A stretch of DNA of 64,000 nt from Leptospira meyeri (GTDB lineage Bacteria; Spirochaetota; Leptospiria; Leptospirales; Leptospiraceae). Shown here piece after piece: positions 54,174 through 64,000 of this stretch; position 1 is the stretch's first letter, and every line of letters starts with the position of its first letter. Below the pieces are notes generated by a model. It saw only the letters and a list, made by a program, of their open reading frames with translations. It was not told the origin of the DNA and searched no databases. A program made the translations under genes and the position numbers. The stretch covers positions 186,001 through 250,000 of the forward strand of contig NZ_SORO01000001.1 of assembly GCF_004368965.1 (NCBI RefSeq), written 5' to 3'.

Positions 54174-55027
54174 TTCCGACTCCTAGTTATAAGGGAAAAG
54201 TAAGAGATGTGTATGATTTAGGAGATTCACTTCTTCTTGTCGCAACAGATCGAATTTCTGCATTTGATGTTGTTTTCGAAGAACCTGTTCCTGACAAAGG
54301 AAAAATTCTCACAAGAATTTCGACTGCTTGGTTTCGTCAGTTCCCAGAAATTCCAAATCATTTGATTACTGACGAAGTTTCTAAGTTTCCCCCTCCCTTT
54401 CAAAATGAGGAGTCTTTGAGAGATCGCTCCGTCCTTGTCAAAAAAGCAAAACGAATTGATTTTGAATGTGTAGTTCGTGGGTATTTGACAGGTTCTGCTT
54501 GGAAGGAATACAAAACAGAAGGAACCATTGCCCATGTTCGGTATCCCCAAGGTCTTTTGGAATCGCACCGGTTTGAATCTCCTATTTTTACTCCGGCTAG
54601 GAAAAACGATTCTGGTCATGATGAAAATGTAAGTGAATCTACCATGGAAAAAGAGGTGGGTCAGGAACTATTTTCAAAACTAAAAACCCTTTCTCTTCAT
54701 CTTTATCATGCTGCTCATAAACAAATGGCAAACCAAGGGATTCTTCTTTGTGATACAAAATTTGAATTTGGCCTGATTGATGGGAATCCCATTTTAATTG
54801 ATGAAATCCTAACACCGGATTCCTCACGGTATTGGGATGCCTCAACCTATGCTCTAGGCAAAACCCCGGCAAGTTTTGATAAACAAATCCTACGAAATTG
54901 GCTTGAAACCACCGATTGGGACAAAAATCCTCCTGCACCCGCTTTGCCCGAATCCTTGATCCTAGAACTACGTAAAAAATACTTGGAATTGGAAGATAAA
55001 ATCACTCTATGTTTGTCGCAAAAATAA
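54170..55027 (+). CDS. purC: Phosphoribosylaminoimidazole-succinocarboxamide synthase
   Basis: 285 residues from ATG 54170. [22 protein letters not shown] and [18 protein letters not shown] are the substrate-binding start; [16 protein letters not shown] is also typical. It adds aspartate to CAIR in purine synthesis. ATGA overlap with the gene before it, and purS starts inside its last codons, so translation is coupled through purCSQ. Confidence 0.96.
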   Translation: MIPTPSYKGKVRDVYDLGDSLLLVATDRISAFDVVFEEPVPDKGKILTRISTAWFRQFPEIPNHLITDEVSKFPPPFQNEESLRDRSVLVKKAKRIDFECVVRGYLTGSAWKEYKTEGTIAHVRYPQGLLESHRFESPIFTPARKNDSGHDENVSESTMEKEVGQELFSKLKTLSLHLYHAAHKQMANQGILLCDTKFEFGLIDGNPILIDEILTPDSSRYWDASTYALGKTPASFDKQILRNWLETTDWDKNPPAPALPESLILELRKKYLELEDKITLCLSQK

Positions 55028-55257
55028 ATGTTACCCTCAAAGAATCGGTCCTTGACCCCCAAGGCCAAACCGTTCTCCGCACCCTTCACGACCAAGGGAA
55101 AAGTTCCATCTCTGACTTAAGAGTTGGAAAATACATCGAAATGAAAATCGATGCCAAGTCACAGGCTGAGGCAGAAACACTCGCTAAAGAAATTTGTGAA
55201 TCAGTTTTAGTAAACCAAGTCATTGAAACATACCGGTTGGTTGTGGAGAAAGTATGA
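55009..55257 (+). CDS. purS: FGAM synthetase subunit PurS
   Basis: 82 residues: [20 protein letters not shown] and [20 protein letters not shown] are the PurS pattern. PurS bridges PurQ and PurL in the three-part enzyme. It overlaps purC by 19 bases and purQ by 4. purL is not seen here. Confidence 0.95.
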   Translation: MFVAKINVTLKESVLDPQGQTVLRTLHDQGKSSISDLRVGKYIEMKIDAKSQAEAETLAKEICESVLVNQVIETYRLVVEKV

Positions 55258-55901
55258 AGGTTCGGGTGGTTACCTTTCCTGGTTCCAATTGTGATAAAGA
55301 TGTGGGATCAGTTCTGGAATCGGAATTCGGTGCTCGTGTAGAATACACTTGGTACAAAGAATTGTTTTCTGATAAACCGGACTTAGTCGTACTTCCCGGT
55401 GGGTTCTCTTTTGGAGATTATTTACGATGCGGGGCTATGGCGAAGTTTTCGAATGCTATGGAATCGGTTGTGAAATACGCAAACCAAGGGGGAAAGGTAT
55501 TAGGAGTTTGTAATGGATTCCAAATCCTCACTGAATCCGGACTCCTTCCAGGAGCTTTACTTCATAATAGAACTTTAAAGTACATTTGTAAGGATGTGGA
55601 CCTCGTTCCCGTTTCAGAAAATCAGATCGCAAAAGAAATCAAAGGGACACTTTCTATTCCCATTGCTCACGGGGAAGGTGCTTACTTTGCCGATGCAGAT
55701 ACTTTAGAACGATTAGAAAAAAATGGACAGGTGGTCTTTCGTTATAAAGAAAATCCGAACGGTTCTTTACATGATATCGCAGGGATTTGTAATGAAGCTG
55801 GAAACGTTCTAGGAATGATGCCCCATCCAGAAAGAGCCGTAAATCCATATACGGGAAAGATGGATGGAAAACAAATTTTAGAGGCTCTTTTAAAAAAATA
55901 G
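55254..55901 (+). CDS. purQ: FGAM synthetase glutaminase subunit PurQ
   Basis: 215 residues with the triad glutaminase fold: GGFSFGDYLRCGAMA, the nucleophile Cys in VLGVCNGFQILTE, and the His/Glu pair in GMMPHPERAV. It supplies ammonia to PurL. Starts in an ATGA overlap with purS. Confidence 0.96.
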   Translation: MKVRVVTFPGSNCDKDVGSVLESEFGARVEYTWYKELFSDKPDLVVLPGGFSFGDYLRCGAMAKFSNAMESVVKYANQGGKVLGVCNGFQILTESGLLPGALLHNRTLKYICKDVDLVPVSENQIAKEIKGTLSIPIAHGEGAYFADADTLERLEKNGQVVFRYKENPNGSLHDIAGICNEAGNVLGMMPHPERAVNPYTGKMDGKQILEALLKK

Positions 55902-55955
55902 AAATCTTTTTAACCTTTTCTTGCTTTTTCGTCCAATGGAATTACAAGGGAAGGT

Positions 55956-57239
55956 ATGCGATTTCAAGAAGACTCTATTGATTGTGTAGACTTCATTCTT
56001 AAAAAAGATGAAGTATTGACCATCATCTTAGGTGGGGGAAAAGGAACTCGTTTATTACCTCTAACAGAAAAAAGATCCAAACCTGCTGTCAGTTTTGGTG
56101 GAAAATACCGCCTCATCGACATTCCGATTTCTAATTCACTTAACAGTGGTTTTGAAAAGATATTTATCCTTACCCAATTTAATTCCTATTCCCTCAATCG
56201 ACATATCAATCGTACCTATGCAACAAACAATATCCATCAAAAGAGTTTTGTAGAAATCATTGCCGCAGAACAAACTGTTTCCAGTGCCAATTGGTTTGAA
56301 GGAACAGCGGATGCTGTAAGAAAAGTCCTTCCCTATATCAGAGAACAAAAACCGAAATACGTCCTCATTCTTTCCGGTGACCAACTTTATAATATGGACT
56401 TATCAGATTTTATGCAAAGCCATTTGATGGATCCAGAAACAGAAATTTCTGTGGCTACCAACGCAATCCCTGAAGACCAAATTTATGGATTAGGAATTGT
56501 AAAATCGGGAGTGGGTGGGTTCATTCAGGAATTCATCGAAAAACCCCAAGATGTAACTCAGGTAGAATCCTGTCGTACAAAACATGGTAACTTCCTTGCC
56601 AATATGGGAATTTATATTTTTAACACATCAACTCTGATTGATGTGTTAGAAGACCGGAATATGGCCGACTTTGGAAAGGAGATTTTACCAAAGGCCATCC
56701 GCGAAAGAAAAGTAAAGGCATATACTTACGACGGTTATTGGGAAGACATCGGAACAATCAAAGCTTTTTACGAAGCCAACTTGATGTTAACCGATCATAT
56801 ACCTAAGTTCAATTTATATCTTGAAAAAACTCCGATTTATACGAGGGCTAGAGCACTCCCTCCTTCTAAAATCATTCAGGCAGTGGTCAACCAAGCTCTC
56901 ATTTCAGAAGGAACCATTTTGAACCAATGTGAGGTGCATCGTTCCATCATTGGAGTTCGCCAACTCATTGCCTCGGGAACCAAGATTTATGACTCAATCA
57001 TTATGGGTCTTGACCATTACGGATACTTTGATCGGAAGTCAGGGAAGATCCCCATTGGGATTGGACCTAACTGTGAAATACGCCGGACAATTGTCGACAA
57101 AGACTGCGCCATTGGAGCCAACGTGCGTCTGTTAAACGAACAAAATCTCCAAGAATATGAAGATGAATACATACGAATTCGAGAAGGAATCATCGTGGTA
57201 CCTCGTCATACTGCAGTCCCAGATGGGTATTCAATCTAA
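55956..57239 (+). CDS. glgC: Glucose-1-phosphate adenylyltransferase
   Basis: 427 residues. The nucleotidyltransferase start IILGGGKGTRLLPLTEKRSK, GKYRLIDIPISN and ILSGDQLYNMDL are conserved, and a left-handed beta-helix tail follows (RRTIVDKDCAIGANVRLLNE). It makes ADP-glucose for glycogen. No glgA or glgB is adjacent. An AAGG run precedes the ATG. Confidence 0.94.
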   Translation: MRFQEDSIDCVDFILKKDEVLTIILGGGKGTRLLPLTEKRSKPAVSFGGKYRLIDIPISNSLNSGFEKIFILTQFNSYSLNRHINRTYATNNIHQKSFVEIIAAEQTVSSANWFEGTADAVRKVLPYIREQKPKYVLILSGDQLYNMDLSDFMQSHLMDPETEISVATNAIPEDQIYGLGIVKSGVGGFIQEFIEKPQDVTQVESCRTKHGNFLANMGIYIFNTSTLIDVLEDRNMADFGKEILPKAIRERKVKAYTYDGYWEDIGTIKAFYEANLMLTDHIPKFNLYLEKTPIYTRARALPPSKIIQAVVNQALISEGTILNQCEVHRSIIGVRQLIASGTKIYDSIIMGLDHYGYFDRKSGKIPIGIGPNCEIRRTIVDKDCAIGANVRLLNEQNLQEYEDEYIRIREGIIVVPRHTAVPDGYSI

Positions 57240-57260
57240 GTCAAATTGACATATTTTGGG

Positions 57261-57289
57261 CAACTTTGCGTCATTTTTACTTAAAGTTG
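57261..57289. repeat. Inverted repeat between glgC and the EAL gene
   Basis: CAACTTT (57261-57267) and AAAGTTG (57283-57289) flank a 15-base T-rich spacer, 22 bases after the glgC stop. A TTGACA box (57246-57251) lies just upstream. It may be an operator for the EAL gene or a weak glgC terminator; the evidence does not separate these. Confidence 0.33.
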
Positions 57290-57354
57290 TCTCAAATTTA
57301 GGGATTTTGACTTGTCAGTTTTGAACTTAGTTCTAGCCTGGACGAAAGGGAACC

Positions 57355-58593
57355 ATGTTCACAACGGAATCAACGGAAGGAAACCAGTTTTGGAACGAGA
57401 CATACTTTGTCCCTCATTTCCAACCCATCGTCAATGCGATCAATCGCTCCATTTCTGCGTATGAAGTGCTGGGTCGCCAGTTCAATCCTGAGGAAAACAC
57501 CTACCACTCTTTAGGTGGGCTTTTCCACAATCGGGACCAGGATCCGGTTCCTGTGTATAATATTGACCGCATCCTTAGGGAAAAGGCAGTGCAGACTTTA
57601 AAAGAGAGTTCCCTTCGGACCAAACTCTTTTTCAATATGATGCCAAATTTTCTTTCTAGAGTCCATCATACTGATCTTTTTGCCGAAAACTTCCATATCA
57701 TCCAACTGATTGAAAAATACGGAATTGATCGCAACCAAGTGGTGATCGAAATCACCGAGGATGAGTTTGACGGTTCGATCGATCGCCTCATCCAAATTGT
57801 CCAAATTTTCCGAGATTATGGTTTAAAAATTGCGATTGATGATTTGGGAACAGGATTTTCCAATTTGGAACGAATTGGATACTTACACCCTGACATTATG
57901 AAAGTCGACATCCGCATTATGCGAGAGAGTCTGAATAAAAATTCATTCAAACAGGTCCTTGGCGCTATTTCAGAAATGTCACAAAAATTGGGAAGCCAGC
58001 TTCTTTTTGAAGGAATAGAAACCGAAGAAGAGGTGAATCTTGCACTTTCGATGGGGGCCAATCTATTGCAGGGTTTTTACTTTTCCACCCCCAATCCTCA
58101 CTTTCTCAACCGCAATACTTTCTCTGATAAAATGAAAACAGTACTCGAAAACTTTTCCAGCGTTCGCTCGAAAGAACTAAGGGAAAAAGGAGTTCGGGAA
58201 CAAAGGATCATCGACCAACTCCAAGATTTGTTTTATGAACTTTCTGATGTCAAAGAAGATGAATTCTCATACCGGTTTGGCCAAATCCTAGGTTCATTGC
58301 CAAGAGAGATCCTAAAAGTCTTTGTTTGTGATGGAGAAGGTTATCAAATCACTCCAACCTACGATTTGGATCGATTGAACGGTGGGTATTTGGAAAGATC
58401 CAGACAAATTGGAAACAATTACGCTTGGAAACCATACTTTTTAAAACACAAAGAAGAGTCGGAGCGGTTCCGTAAAAAATGGGGGGTCACTTACCCTTTG
58501 TACGATATCACAAACCAAAACCAATACGTGATTTTTACCTTTTCTCTCATGGATGGAAAGATCCTGATTGCGCAGGTGGGTTGGTCGGAATAG
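57355..58593 (+). CDS. EAL-domain c-di-GMP phosphodiesterase with YkuI-like C-terminal domain
   Basis: 412 residues. The EAL domain (about 15-265) has the signature as EVLGR at 36, VIEITEDEF, IAIDDLGTGFSNLERIGYL and LLFEGIETEEE; the metal and catalytic residues look present, so it should hydrolyse c-di-GMP. The C-terminal 140 residues (NYAWKPYFL, YPLYDITNQNQYVIFTFSL) resemble the PAS-like YkuI_C domain of Bacillus subtilis YkuI, which is thought to bind a small ligand. No membrane helix is present. It stands alone between glgC and suf. Confidence 0.87.
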   Translation: MFTTESTEGNQFWNETYFVPHFQPIVNAINRSISAYEVLGRQFNPEENTYHSLGGLFHNRDQDPVPVYNIDRILREKAVQTLKESSLRTKLFFNMMPNFLSRVHHTDLFAENFHIIQLIEKYGIDRNQVVIEITEDEFDGSIDRLIQIVQIFRDYGLKIAIDDLGTGFSNLERIGYLHPDIMKVDIRIMRESLNKNSFKQVLGAISEMSQKLGSQLLFEGIETEEEVNLALSMGANLLQGFYFSTPNPHFLNRNTFSDKMKTVLENFSSVRSKELREKGVREQRIIDQLQDLFYELSDVKEDEFSYRFGQILGSLPREILKVFVCDGEGYQITPTYDLDRLNGGYLERSRQIGNNYAWKPYFLKHKEESERFRKKWGVTYPLYDITNQNQYVIFTFSLMDGKILIAQVGWSE

Positions 58594-58648
58594 AATCTTG
58601 TTTTTTTTGAGTGGTGCTTTTTCCTGGTAGAAGGGATTCGTCTAAATT

Positions 58649-58663
58649 ATAGAATCATTCTAA
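58649..58663. promoter_or_regulatory. Fur/PerR-like operator upstream of the suf operon
   Basis: The 15-base site ATAGAATCATTCTAA is a 7-1-7 near-perfect palindrome around C58656, with TAGAAT/ATTCTA matching fully. It resembles the Per/Fur box class (TTATAATnATTATAA) and lies 25 bases before sufC, where an iron or peroxide regulator of Fe-S assembly would be expected to bind. No regulator gene is beside it. Confidence 0.58.
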
Positions 58664-58687
58664 ATACATACAAAACAGGATACCACC

Positions 58688-59440
58688 TTGTCCGCTATTC
58701 TCGAAATTAAATCTCTGCACGCTAGTGTAGGGGACAAAACGATCCTCCGGGGAGTCAATCTCACCATCGGACCCGGAGAGGTTCATGCCATTATGGGACC
58801 CAATGGGTCAGGAAAGAGTACCCTTTCCAATGTCATTCTTGGCCATCCAAAATATACGATCACATCGGGGGACATTCTCTTTCGGGGAGAATCCATTTTA
58901 AACAAAACAACAGATGAGAGGGCAAGGCTTGGACTATTTTTGTCCTTCCAGTACCCAACTTCGCTTCCTGGTGTTACCATTGGAAATTTTTTAAAGTCCA
59001 TTCTCAAAGCACACCGGGGCAAAGAAGTTCCCGTGAAAGAATTCAAACAAGAGTTAAAACAATCAATGGATCTTTTAGAAGTCCCACAGTCATTTATCGG
59101 TCGTTATGTGAATGATGGTTTTTCTGGGGGAGAAAAAAAACGAGCTGAAATATTACAAATGAGTTTGTTAAAACCAGTTTTATCCATTTTGGATGAAACT
59201 GATTCTGGTTTGGACATTGATGCATTGCGAATAGTTTCGGAAGGAATCAATTCGAACAGAAATCCAGAACGTTCGATTTTACTCATCACTCACTACCAAA
59301 GGATGTTGAATTATATTGTTCCTGATTTTGTACATGTGTTTGCTGATGGACGAATTTTGGAAACAGGTGGCAAAGATCTTTCCTTAAAACTAGAGGAAGT
59401 TGGTTACGATTGGATTTTGGAGAGAGAAGGGGTCAAATGA
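58688..59440 (+). CDS. sufC: Fe-S cluster assembly ATPase SufC
   Basis: 250 residues from a TTG start, AGGA upstream. Walker [10 protein letters not shown], signature [17 protein letters not shown] and Walker [16 protein letters not shown] are the SufC pattern. SufC powers the SufBCD scaffold. Its stop overlaps the ATG of the next gene. Confidence 0.96.
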   Translation: MSAILEIKSLHASVGDKTILRGVNLTIGPGEVHAIMGPNGSGKSTLSNVILGHPKYTITSGDILFRGESILNKTTDERARLGLFLSFQYPTSLPGVTIGNFLKSILKAHRGKEVPVKEFKQELKQSMDLLEVPQSFIGRYVNDGFSGGEKKRAEILQMSLLKPVLSILDETDSGLDIDALRIVSEGINSNRNPERSILLITHYQRMLNYIVPDFVHVFADGRILETGGKDLSLKLEEVGYDWILEREGVK

Positions 59441-60600
59441 ATTCCTCGCTCATAAAAAATCGATTGGTTTTAACAAAAGAACAAAATCAAAAATTTCATA
59501 CTTCCTTACTGGAAATTTGGAACCAATTAGAACTTCCGAAAGATTCCGAGGAAAAATGGAGAAAATTCCCTATTGGTTCAGTCGATTGGAATGAATTACA
59601 ATTTGATCCAAAGGAAATTTCCACAGATTCTTCTGAATCTGAAGAAAATACAGCGGAACAGGCATTATCCGAAGAAATCATTGATTCCATTTTTTCAGAT
59701 ATTTTAAAATACACACCAAAAGATTATTTTGCCTTTCTTTGTTTGGTTGTGGCACCTAAATACGAGGTCATTCTTCTTGAAGAAGGAGAATCTGATTTTG
59801 ATTTTGAAGAAGAAGGTGATCAACCCAAACATTCTGTGCGGATTTTTTATCTCAGAAAAGGCAAAACAACCAAAACACAAATCCATATCAAAAACCATCA
59901 TGATTCGGAAAACCTACATCTGACTTCGGCTTTGGATTTTTATATTGCAGAAGATTCTTCTTATTTGGAAATTTTGGACCGTGAGTCGAGCGATCCGGAT
60001 TTATACAGGTTTCGTAATGTTTGTATTCTTGGCAGAAATGATTCCCATGTAAAATACCATTATTATCCGATGGGAGGATTTCGTTCTAAATTGTTTTTGC
60101 ATGCTCACTTACTGGGTAAAGGTGCAGAGGTAACTGTGGATGGTGTGTCTGCTCTTGGTGGTCGAAACTTAAAAGATTTAGATATGGAAATGTTCCATCA
60201 TGCTGACCATACCACTAGCAAAATCAGTTATAAAGCCATTGTGACTGATAAATCCCACCATATATTTACTGGAAATTTAATCATTCCACCAAACTTAAAG
60301 AAGGTGACTGCCCACCAAGAATCGTTTAACCTATCATTAAATAAAAAAGCAAGAGCGGAGGCCAATCCTAAATTGGAAGTTCTTGCGGAAGATGTTTCTT
60401 GTACACACGGGGCTACTGTGGGTGACATAGACGAAGAACAGTATTTTTATCTTTTGTCCCGTGGACTTACACCGGAAGAATCTAAGTCTTTGCTCGTCAC
60501 CGCCTTTTATGGTGAAACCATTCATTCCATTGGTTTTTCGGAAGAAGTAAAGTTGTCATTAGAATCTGAGATCAAAGAGATTCTTGTAGGAGGCAAATGA
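59437..60600 (+). CDS. sufD: Fe-S cluster assembly protein SufD-like (SufB/SufD family)
   Basis: 387 residues from ATG 59437, which forms an ATGA overlap with sufC. The C-terminal half carries the SufB/SufD core: [46 protein letters not shown] and the [15 protein letters not shown] tail. The N-terminal half is acidic and diverged. It lacks the SufB-type cysteine pattern, so SufD is preferred. SufB is not in this window. Confidence 0.86.
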   Translation: MNSSLIKNRLVLTKEQNQKFHTSLLEIWNQLELPKDSEEKWRKFPIGSVDWNELQFDPKEISTDSSESEENTAEQALSEEIIDSIFSDILKYTPKDYFAFLCLVVAPKYEVILLEEGESDFDFEEEGDQPKHSVRIFYLRKGKTTKTQIHIKNHHDSENLHLTSALDFYIAEDSSYLEILDRESSDPDLYRFRNVCILGRNDSHVKYHYYPMGGFRSKLFLHAHLLGKGAEVTVDGVSALGGRNLKDLDMEMFHHADHTTSKISYKAIVTDKSHHIFTGNLIIPPNLKKVTAHQESFNLSLNKKARAEANPKLEVLAEDVSCTHGATVGDIDEEQYFYLLSRGLTPEESKSLLVTAFYGETIHSIGFSEEVKLSLESEIKEILVGGK

Positions 60601-60914
60601 TGGCCTTTAAAAAATTAGTCTCTGTTTCCGAAGTTGGCGAAGGCAGTTTGGTGGTTGTCAAAACACGTCATTTTAATGTTGTCGTGACGAAAGTTGAAGG
60701 GGACTTCTTTGCGTTTGAAGATTCTTGTACGCATGATGGAGAGGAAATCTCTTGTGGAAAATTAGAAGGTTGTGTCATTACTTGCCCTAGGCATTTTGCA
60801 AAGTTTGATGTCCGAACGGGAAAGGTTTTAGCACTTCCTGCAACAGAACCGCTTCTGATGTTTCCTGTTCGAGTGAATGGGACAGACTTGGAAGTAGACT
60901 TGGAGGCGGTATGA
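60597..60914 (+). CDS. Rieske-type [2Fe-2S] ferredoxin
   Basis: 105 residues. The cluster ligands are CTHDG (C-x-H) and CPRHFAKFD (C-x2-H), the Rieske pattern. Similar small Rieske proteins sit in suf operons of several bacteria and may supply electrons for cluster assembly. It overlaps sufD and sufS by four bases each. Confidence 0.93.
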   Translation: MMAFKKLVSVSEVGEGSLVVVKTRHFNVVVTKVEGDFFAFEDSCTHDGEEISCGKLEGCVITCPRHFAKFDVRTGKVLALPATEPLLMFPVRVNGTDLEVDLEAV

Positions 60915-62155
60915 GTTTAGATCCTTACCAAATCAGAAAGGACTTTCCTATTTTATCTCGCACATTGCCAAATGGTAAACCTCTTGTTTACTTAGACAAC
61001 GGTGCCTCTTCGCAAAAGCCGCAGTCGGTGATTGATGCAACAAGTCATTATTATACAAATGACAATGCCAATATCCACAGGGGGGTATATTATTTATCCC
61101 AACATGCAACAGAACTCTTTGAACGTACAAGGATCAAAACCTCTCATTTTTTTCAAGCACAGTGTGCAAAAGCAATCATCTTCACTCGGGGAACAACAGA
61201 TGCCATCAACTTAGTGGCACAAACTTGGGGCCGAACCAATATCAGTGAAGGTGATGAGATCGTTTTATCCGTCCAGGAACACCATTCCAATCTGGTTCCT
61301 TGGCAAATGTTAGCCTTAGAGAAAAAGGCATTTTTAAAATTCATTCCCATCCAGGAAGATACCACTTACGATTTGTCCAACTTAAATGAAATCATCACCA
61401 AAAGGACTAAACTTGTTGCTATCAGCCAAATGTCCAATGTAACAGGTACGATTCATGACCTAACAAGGATTATCAATCGTGTAAGACAAGTGGGTGCAAA
61501 AGTTTTGGTCGATGGGGCACAGGCTGCCTGCCATATGCCCATTCATTTGGTGGATATGGATGTCGACTTTTATGCATTTTCCGCACATAAGATGCTTGGG
61601 CCAACGGGAGTGGGTGTTCTATTCGGCAAAGAGGAAATTTTGGAAGCCATGCCTCCTTGGCTTGGTGGTGGGGACATGATTGAGTCTGTGGAACTCGAAG
61701 TTTCTACTTATGCGGCACTTCCTGCCAAATTAGAAGCTGGTACTCCTAACATCGCTGGTGTGATTGGATTTAGCCATGCTCTGGATTATTTACAAAAAGT
61801 AGGAATGAAGAATATCAAAGATCACGAACGGATGTTAACCGAATATGCTTTGGAACGCCTCAATCGTATTGGTGGTCTTCGTATTTATGGAACAGAAGAT
61901 TTAGATAAAAGGGGAGGAGTTGTATCCTTCACTATGGAAGGAATCCATCCGCATGATGTTGGATCCATTTTAGATGAAGAGGGTGTTGCCATTCGTGTGG
62001 GTCACCATTGTTGCCAACCCCTTATGAAACAATTGTCCATTCCTGGGACTTGTCGTGCTTCTTTTTATTTATACAATACAAAAGAAGACATCGATGCCCT
62101 TATACATTCGATTGAAAAAGTAAAATCAATCTTTGGTCGTGTCGCAAGAAAGTAA
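60911..62155 (+). CDS. sufS: Cysteine desulfurase SufS
   Basis: 414 residues, PLP enzyme of the SufS branch. [10 protein letters not shown] and [14 protein letters not shown] precede the PLP lysine Lys227 in [10 protein letters not shown], and Cys381 in [13 protein letters not shown] is the persulfide Cys. It transfers cysteine sulfur to SufU, encoded next. Overlaps the Rieske gene and sufU. Confidence 0.95.
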   Translation: MSLDPYQIRKDFPILSRTLPNGKPLVYLDNGASSQKPQSVIDATSHYYTNDNANIHRGVYYLSQHATELFERTRIKTSHFFQAQCAKAIIFTRGTTDAINLVAQTWGRTNISEGDEIVLSVQEHHSNLVPWQMLALEKKAFLKFIPIQEDTTYDLSNLNEIITKRTKLVAISQMSNVTGTIHDLTRIINRVRQVGAKVLVDGAQAACHMPIHLVDMDVDFYAFSAHKMLGPTGVGVLFGKEEILEAMPPWLGGGDMIESVELEVSTYAALPAKLEAGTPNIAGVIGFSHALDYLQKVGMKNIKDHERMLTEYALERLNRIGGLRIYGTEDLDKRGGVVSFTMEGIHPHDVGSILDEEGVAIRVGHHCCQPLMKQLSIPGTCRASFYLYNTKEDIDALIHSIEKVKSIFGRVARK

Positions 62156-62561
62156 ATTTGAAGATTTTCTAAGATGGAAATCCTTTGGGTTATGGGAAAA
62201 ACCTTCGGTTCCATACAAAACACTGAAAGGATTGAATCCTCTTTGCGGTGATGAAATTTTTATTTATTACCATGAAAAAGAAGACCATGGTTTTCAGATT
62301 TTGGGACTTGGTGGTGAGTCTTGTTCGATCTGCTCAGGTGCGGCAGGTCTTCTTTTTCGAAAGAAAGACGGGCTAGACCCGAACCAATTCCAGTCTCATC
62401 TATTAGATCGGAAAAAATTTTTGGAAGGCGATGATTCTTGTTTGATTGGGGACGAAGAAGAGATATCTTTTTGGAAAGTCCTTCGTAACCATCCTGGTCG
62501 TTATCGTTGCGGTCTTCTTCCTTGGCAGACCTTAGTAAAATTCAGTGAGGGTAATTTATGA
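62139..62561 (+). CDS. sufU: SufU-like sulfur-transfer/scaffold protein
   Basis: About 140 residues from GTG 62139 (a TTG 6 bases upstream is possible), overlapping the 3' end of suf[24 protein letters not shown] and [11 protein letters not shown] hold the three conserved Cys plus Asp that bind zinc/accept sulfur in SufU. It receives sulfur from SufS. It overlaps sufT by an ATGA. Confidence 0.88.
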   Translation: MSQESKFEDFLRWKSFGLWEKPSVPYKTLKGLNPLCGDEIFIYYHEKEDHGFQILGLGGESCSICSGAAGLLFRKKDGLDPNQFQSHLLDRKKFLEGDDSCLIGDEEEISFWKVLRNHPGRYRCGLLPWQTLVKFSEGNL

Positions 62562-62881
62562 TTCGAGATCCAGAAACGGAAAAAGAATGGGAAGTATTCC
62601 ATAGTGTTCGTATGGTGGAAGACCCAGAAATTGGAATTTCTCTCATTGAACTGGGTTTGATTTATGATATCAAGGTAGAAGGTGAAAAAGCGGAAATCAC
62701 TATGACCTACACTTCGCTTGCTTGTCCTGCCGGCCCACAGATGAAACAAGACATTGAAAACCATGCCCTCCGAGTCGATGGGATTAACGAAGCGGTTGTT
62801 CATGTCGTTTGGAATCCAAAGTGGGAACCTCGTTCTATGGCGAGTGAAGAAGCCAAAATGCAAATGGGGATCTTCGATTGA
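62558..62881 (+). CDS. sufT: SufT/MIP18-type Fe-S maturation protein (DUF59)
   Basis: 107 residues. [17 protein letters not shown] and the Cys-bearing [13 protein letters not shown] are the DUF59 hallmarks. SufT helps mature Fe-S proteins after cluster assembly. Last gene of the suf operon; its stop overlaps the TTG of the next gene. Confidence 0.91.
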   Translation: MIRDPETEKEWEVFHSVRMVEDPEIGISLIELGLIYDIKVEGEKAEITMTYTSLACPAGPQMKQDIENHALRVDGINEAVVHVVWNPKWEPRSMASEEAKMQMGIFD

Positions 62882-64000
62882 GTTTTTTTTATCGAACGCA
62901 GTTTCTATTCCTAGTTTTATTTTTATTTAACAGTTGTGAGACGTTCCCTTTCTTAAATGGTTCTTTTCCTGGAAAGGAAGAGGTGACTGTTCACATCCCC
63001 CAGATTGAAGGAGCAGCCGATAAACGAAGTCGTTATGAATTTTCAGGAAAGGAAATCATCATTTCTTCCGATCACCCTCTGGCCTCTCAAGCGGGAATGG
63101 AGGTTTGGAAGCAAGGGGGAAATGTTGTGGATGTTTTTGCAGCTTCTAGTTTTGCGATCTCAGTCCTTCGTCCTCATTCCACCGGCTTACTTGGAGGAGG
63201 ATTTGCGGTCATTCATTTGCCCGAAAAAGGAAAATGGGCTTATGACTTTCGGGAACGTTCTCCGAAAAAAGGAACTTCTGCTTTTTACCTAAATCCAGAT
63301 GGCTCAGTGGTTCCCGGTAAAACTTTAAAAGGGGCCTACAGTGCAGGGGTTCCTGGAACCGTACAAGGAATTTTACAAATTCAAAAACAACATGGAAAAT
63401 TACCTTTAAGTGTTGTCTTGGCACCTGCGATTCGTTATACGAGAAATGGTTTTTCTGTGTATGCTGATTTGGCAAATGTCATTTCTAAAACGTGGCCAGA
63501 AATGAACCCTGCTATGAAAAAAGTTTTTGGGATCGATAACCGGGCCATTAGGGAAGGTGAACTTCTCATTCAAGAAGATTTGGCAAAAACTTTGGAACGT
63601 ATTGTGGAAAATGCAGAAAAAGAGTTTATGGAAGGGGAAACCATTCAACTCATTGCAAACTATTATTCTGAATATGAAAACTTCCTCTCAATCGATGATT
63701 TCAAAAACTACCAAGTGAAGGTGACTGATCCTTTGGTTAGTTCTAGCTGGGGACATACTATCATAACCATGCCGCCACCTAGCTCTGGCGTTCATCTTGT
63801 AACGATGATGAATTTATATTCAGAAATGCAAAAACGAAAGTCCTTTCCTTCGGGAAATGTAGGCGAGATGATTCGTTTGATTGAATCAATGCGGGTTGCT
63901 TTTCGGGACAGAGCCGAACTCGGTGGAGACCCCTTGTACACAACTGTCCCAGTATCCAAACTTTTGTCATCAGCGTATGCGAAAGAGGAAGTGAATGAGA
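62878..64000 (+). CDS. ggt: Gamma-glutamyltransferase lipoprotein (partial, 3' end off window)
   Basis: An open frame of 374 codons from TTG 62878 to the right edge. A hydrophobic leader ends in FLFNSC, a spirochaete-style lipobox, so it is probably a lipoprotein anchored outside the inner membrane. [18 protein letters not shown] and [18 protein letters not shown], with [14 protein letters not shown] later, fit gamma-glutamyltransferases. The catalytic Thr and small subunit lie beyond the window. It would break down glutathione-type substrates. TTGA overlap with sufT suggests co-transcription with the suf genes. Confidence 0.83.
   Translation, partial: MSFFYRTQFLFLVLFLFNSCETFPFLNGSFPGKEEVTVHIPQIEGAADKRSRYEFSGKEIIISSDHPLASQAGMEVWKQGGNVVDVFAASSFAISVLRPHSTGLLGGGFAVIHLPEKGKWAYDFRERSPKKGTSAFYLNPDGSVVPGKTLKGAYSAGVPGTVQGILQIQKQHGKLPLSVVLAPAIRYTRNGFSVYADLANVISKTWPEMNPAMKKVFGIDNRAIREGELLIQEDLAKTLERIVENAEKEFMEGETIQLIANYYSEYENFLSIDDFKNYQVKVTDPLVSSSWGHTIITMPPPSSGVHLVTMMNLYSEMQKRKSFPSGNVGEMIRLIESMRVAFRDRAELGGDPLYTTVPVSKLLSSAYAKEEVNE

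Overview
The window looks like a core chromosomal segment of a Leptospira-type spirochaete, probably from the saprophytic branch; the species is an inference. Supporting signs are moderate-to-low GC with A-rich intergenic DNA, frequent TTG/GTG starts, an Asn in the RpoB rifampicin pocket as reported for spirochaetes, a heptose (LPS) epimerase gene, and membrane-protein families I associate with Leptospira. No rRNA, CRISPR array, insertion sequence, prophage or plasmid gene was seen. No gap between genes exceeds about 220 bases, so the DNA is almost fully coding.

Left arm (1-10657): two related multi-membrane-span proteins, probably envelope glycosyltransferases (the first cut by the window edge), lie divergent from a membrane acyltransferase. 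Then come an App1-type phosphatase, a UbiD-type decarboxylase, the heptose epimerase HldD, a small ArsR-type regulator, a FabG-like reductase and a standalone GHKL ATPase. This is mostly envelope and cofactor housekeeping.

Translation/transcription core (10873-40807): tRNA-Thr, tRNA-Trp, secE-nusG-rplKAJL, a hairpin with a T tract, rpoB-rpoC, then rpsL-rpsG closed by a strong terminator. A divergent EF-G-like GTPase sits alone at the usual fusA place. After it, tuf runs straight into the S10, spc and alpha ribosomal clusters, 33 tightly packed genes in all with secY, adk, infA, rpmJ and rpoA, ending at a strong terminator behind rplQ. infA appears to start with CTG.

Right arm (40915-64000): a PAS histidine kinase with an insertion in its dimerisation hairpin; a fused lysophosphatidate acyltransferase/glycerol-3-phosphate dehydrogenase; hisZ-purA; tRNA-Lys and tRNA-Glu; a TIGR02757-type protein with an iron-sulfur-like cysteine motif; HMG-CoA lyase; a lone ABC ATPase; and a TPR protein divergent from ccmABC (haem export for cytochrome c maturation). 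A response-regulator phosphatase, purC-purS-purQ, glgC, and an EAL/YkuI-like c-di-GMP protein follow. A SUF iron-sulfur operon (sufC-sufD-Rieske-sufS-sufU-sufT, no sufB in view) sits behind a Fur/PerR-like palindrome, and the window ends inside a gamma-glutamyltransferase lipoprotein gene.

I did not find a clearly new defence or mobile system. The most unusual signals are the CTG start of infA, the divergent EF-G outside the ribosomal operons, the PlsC-GpsA fusion with a degraded Rossmann motif, the kinase hairpin insertion, and the SUF operon lacking sufB.
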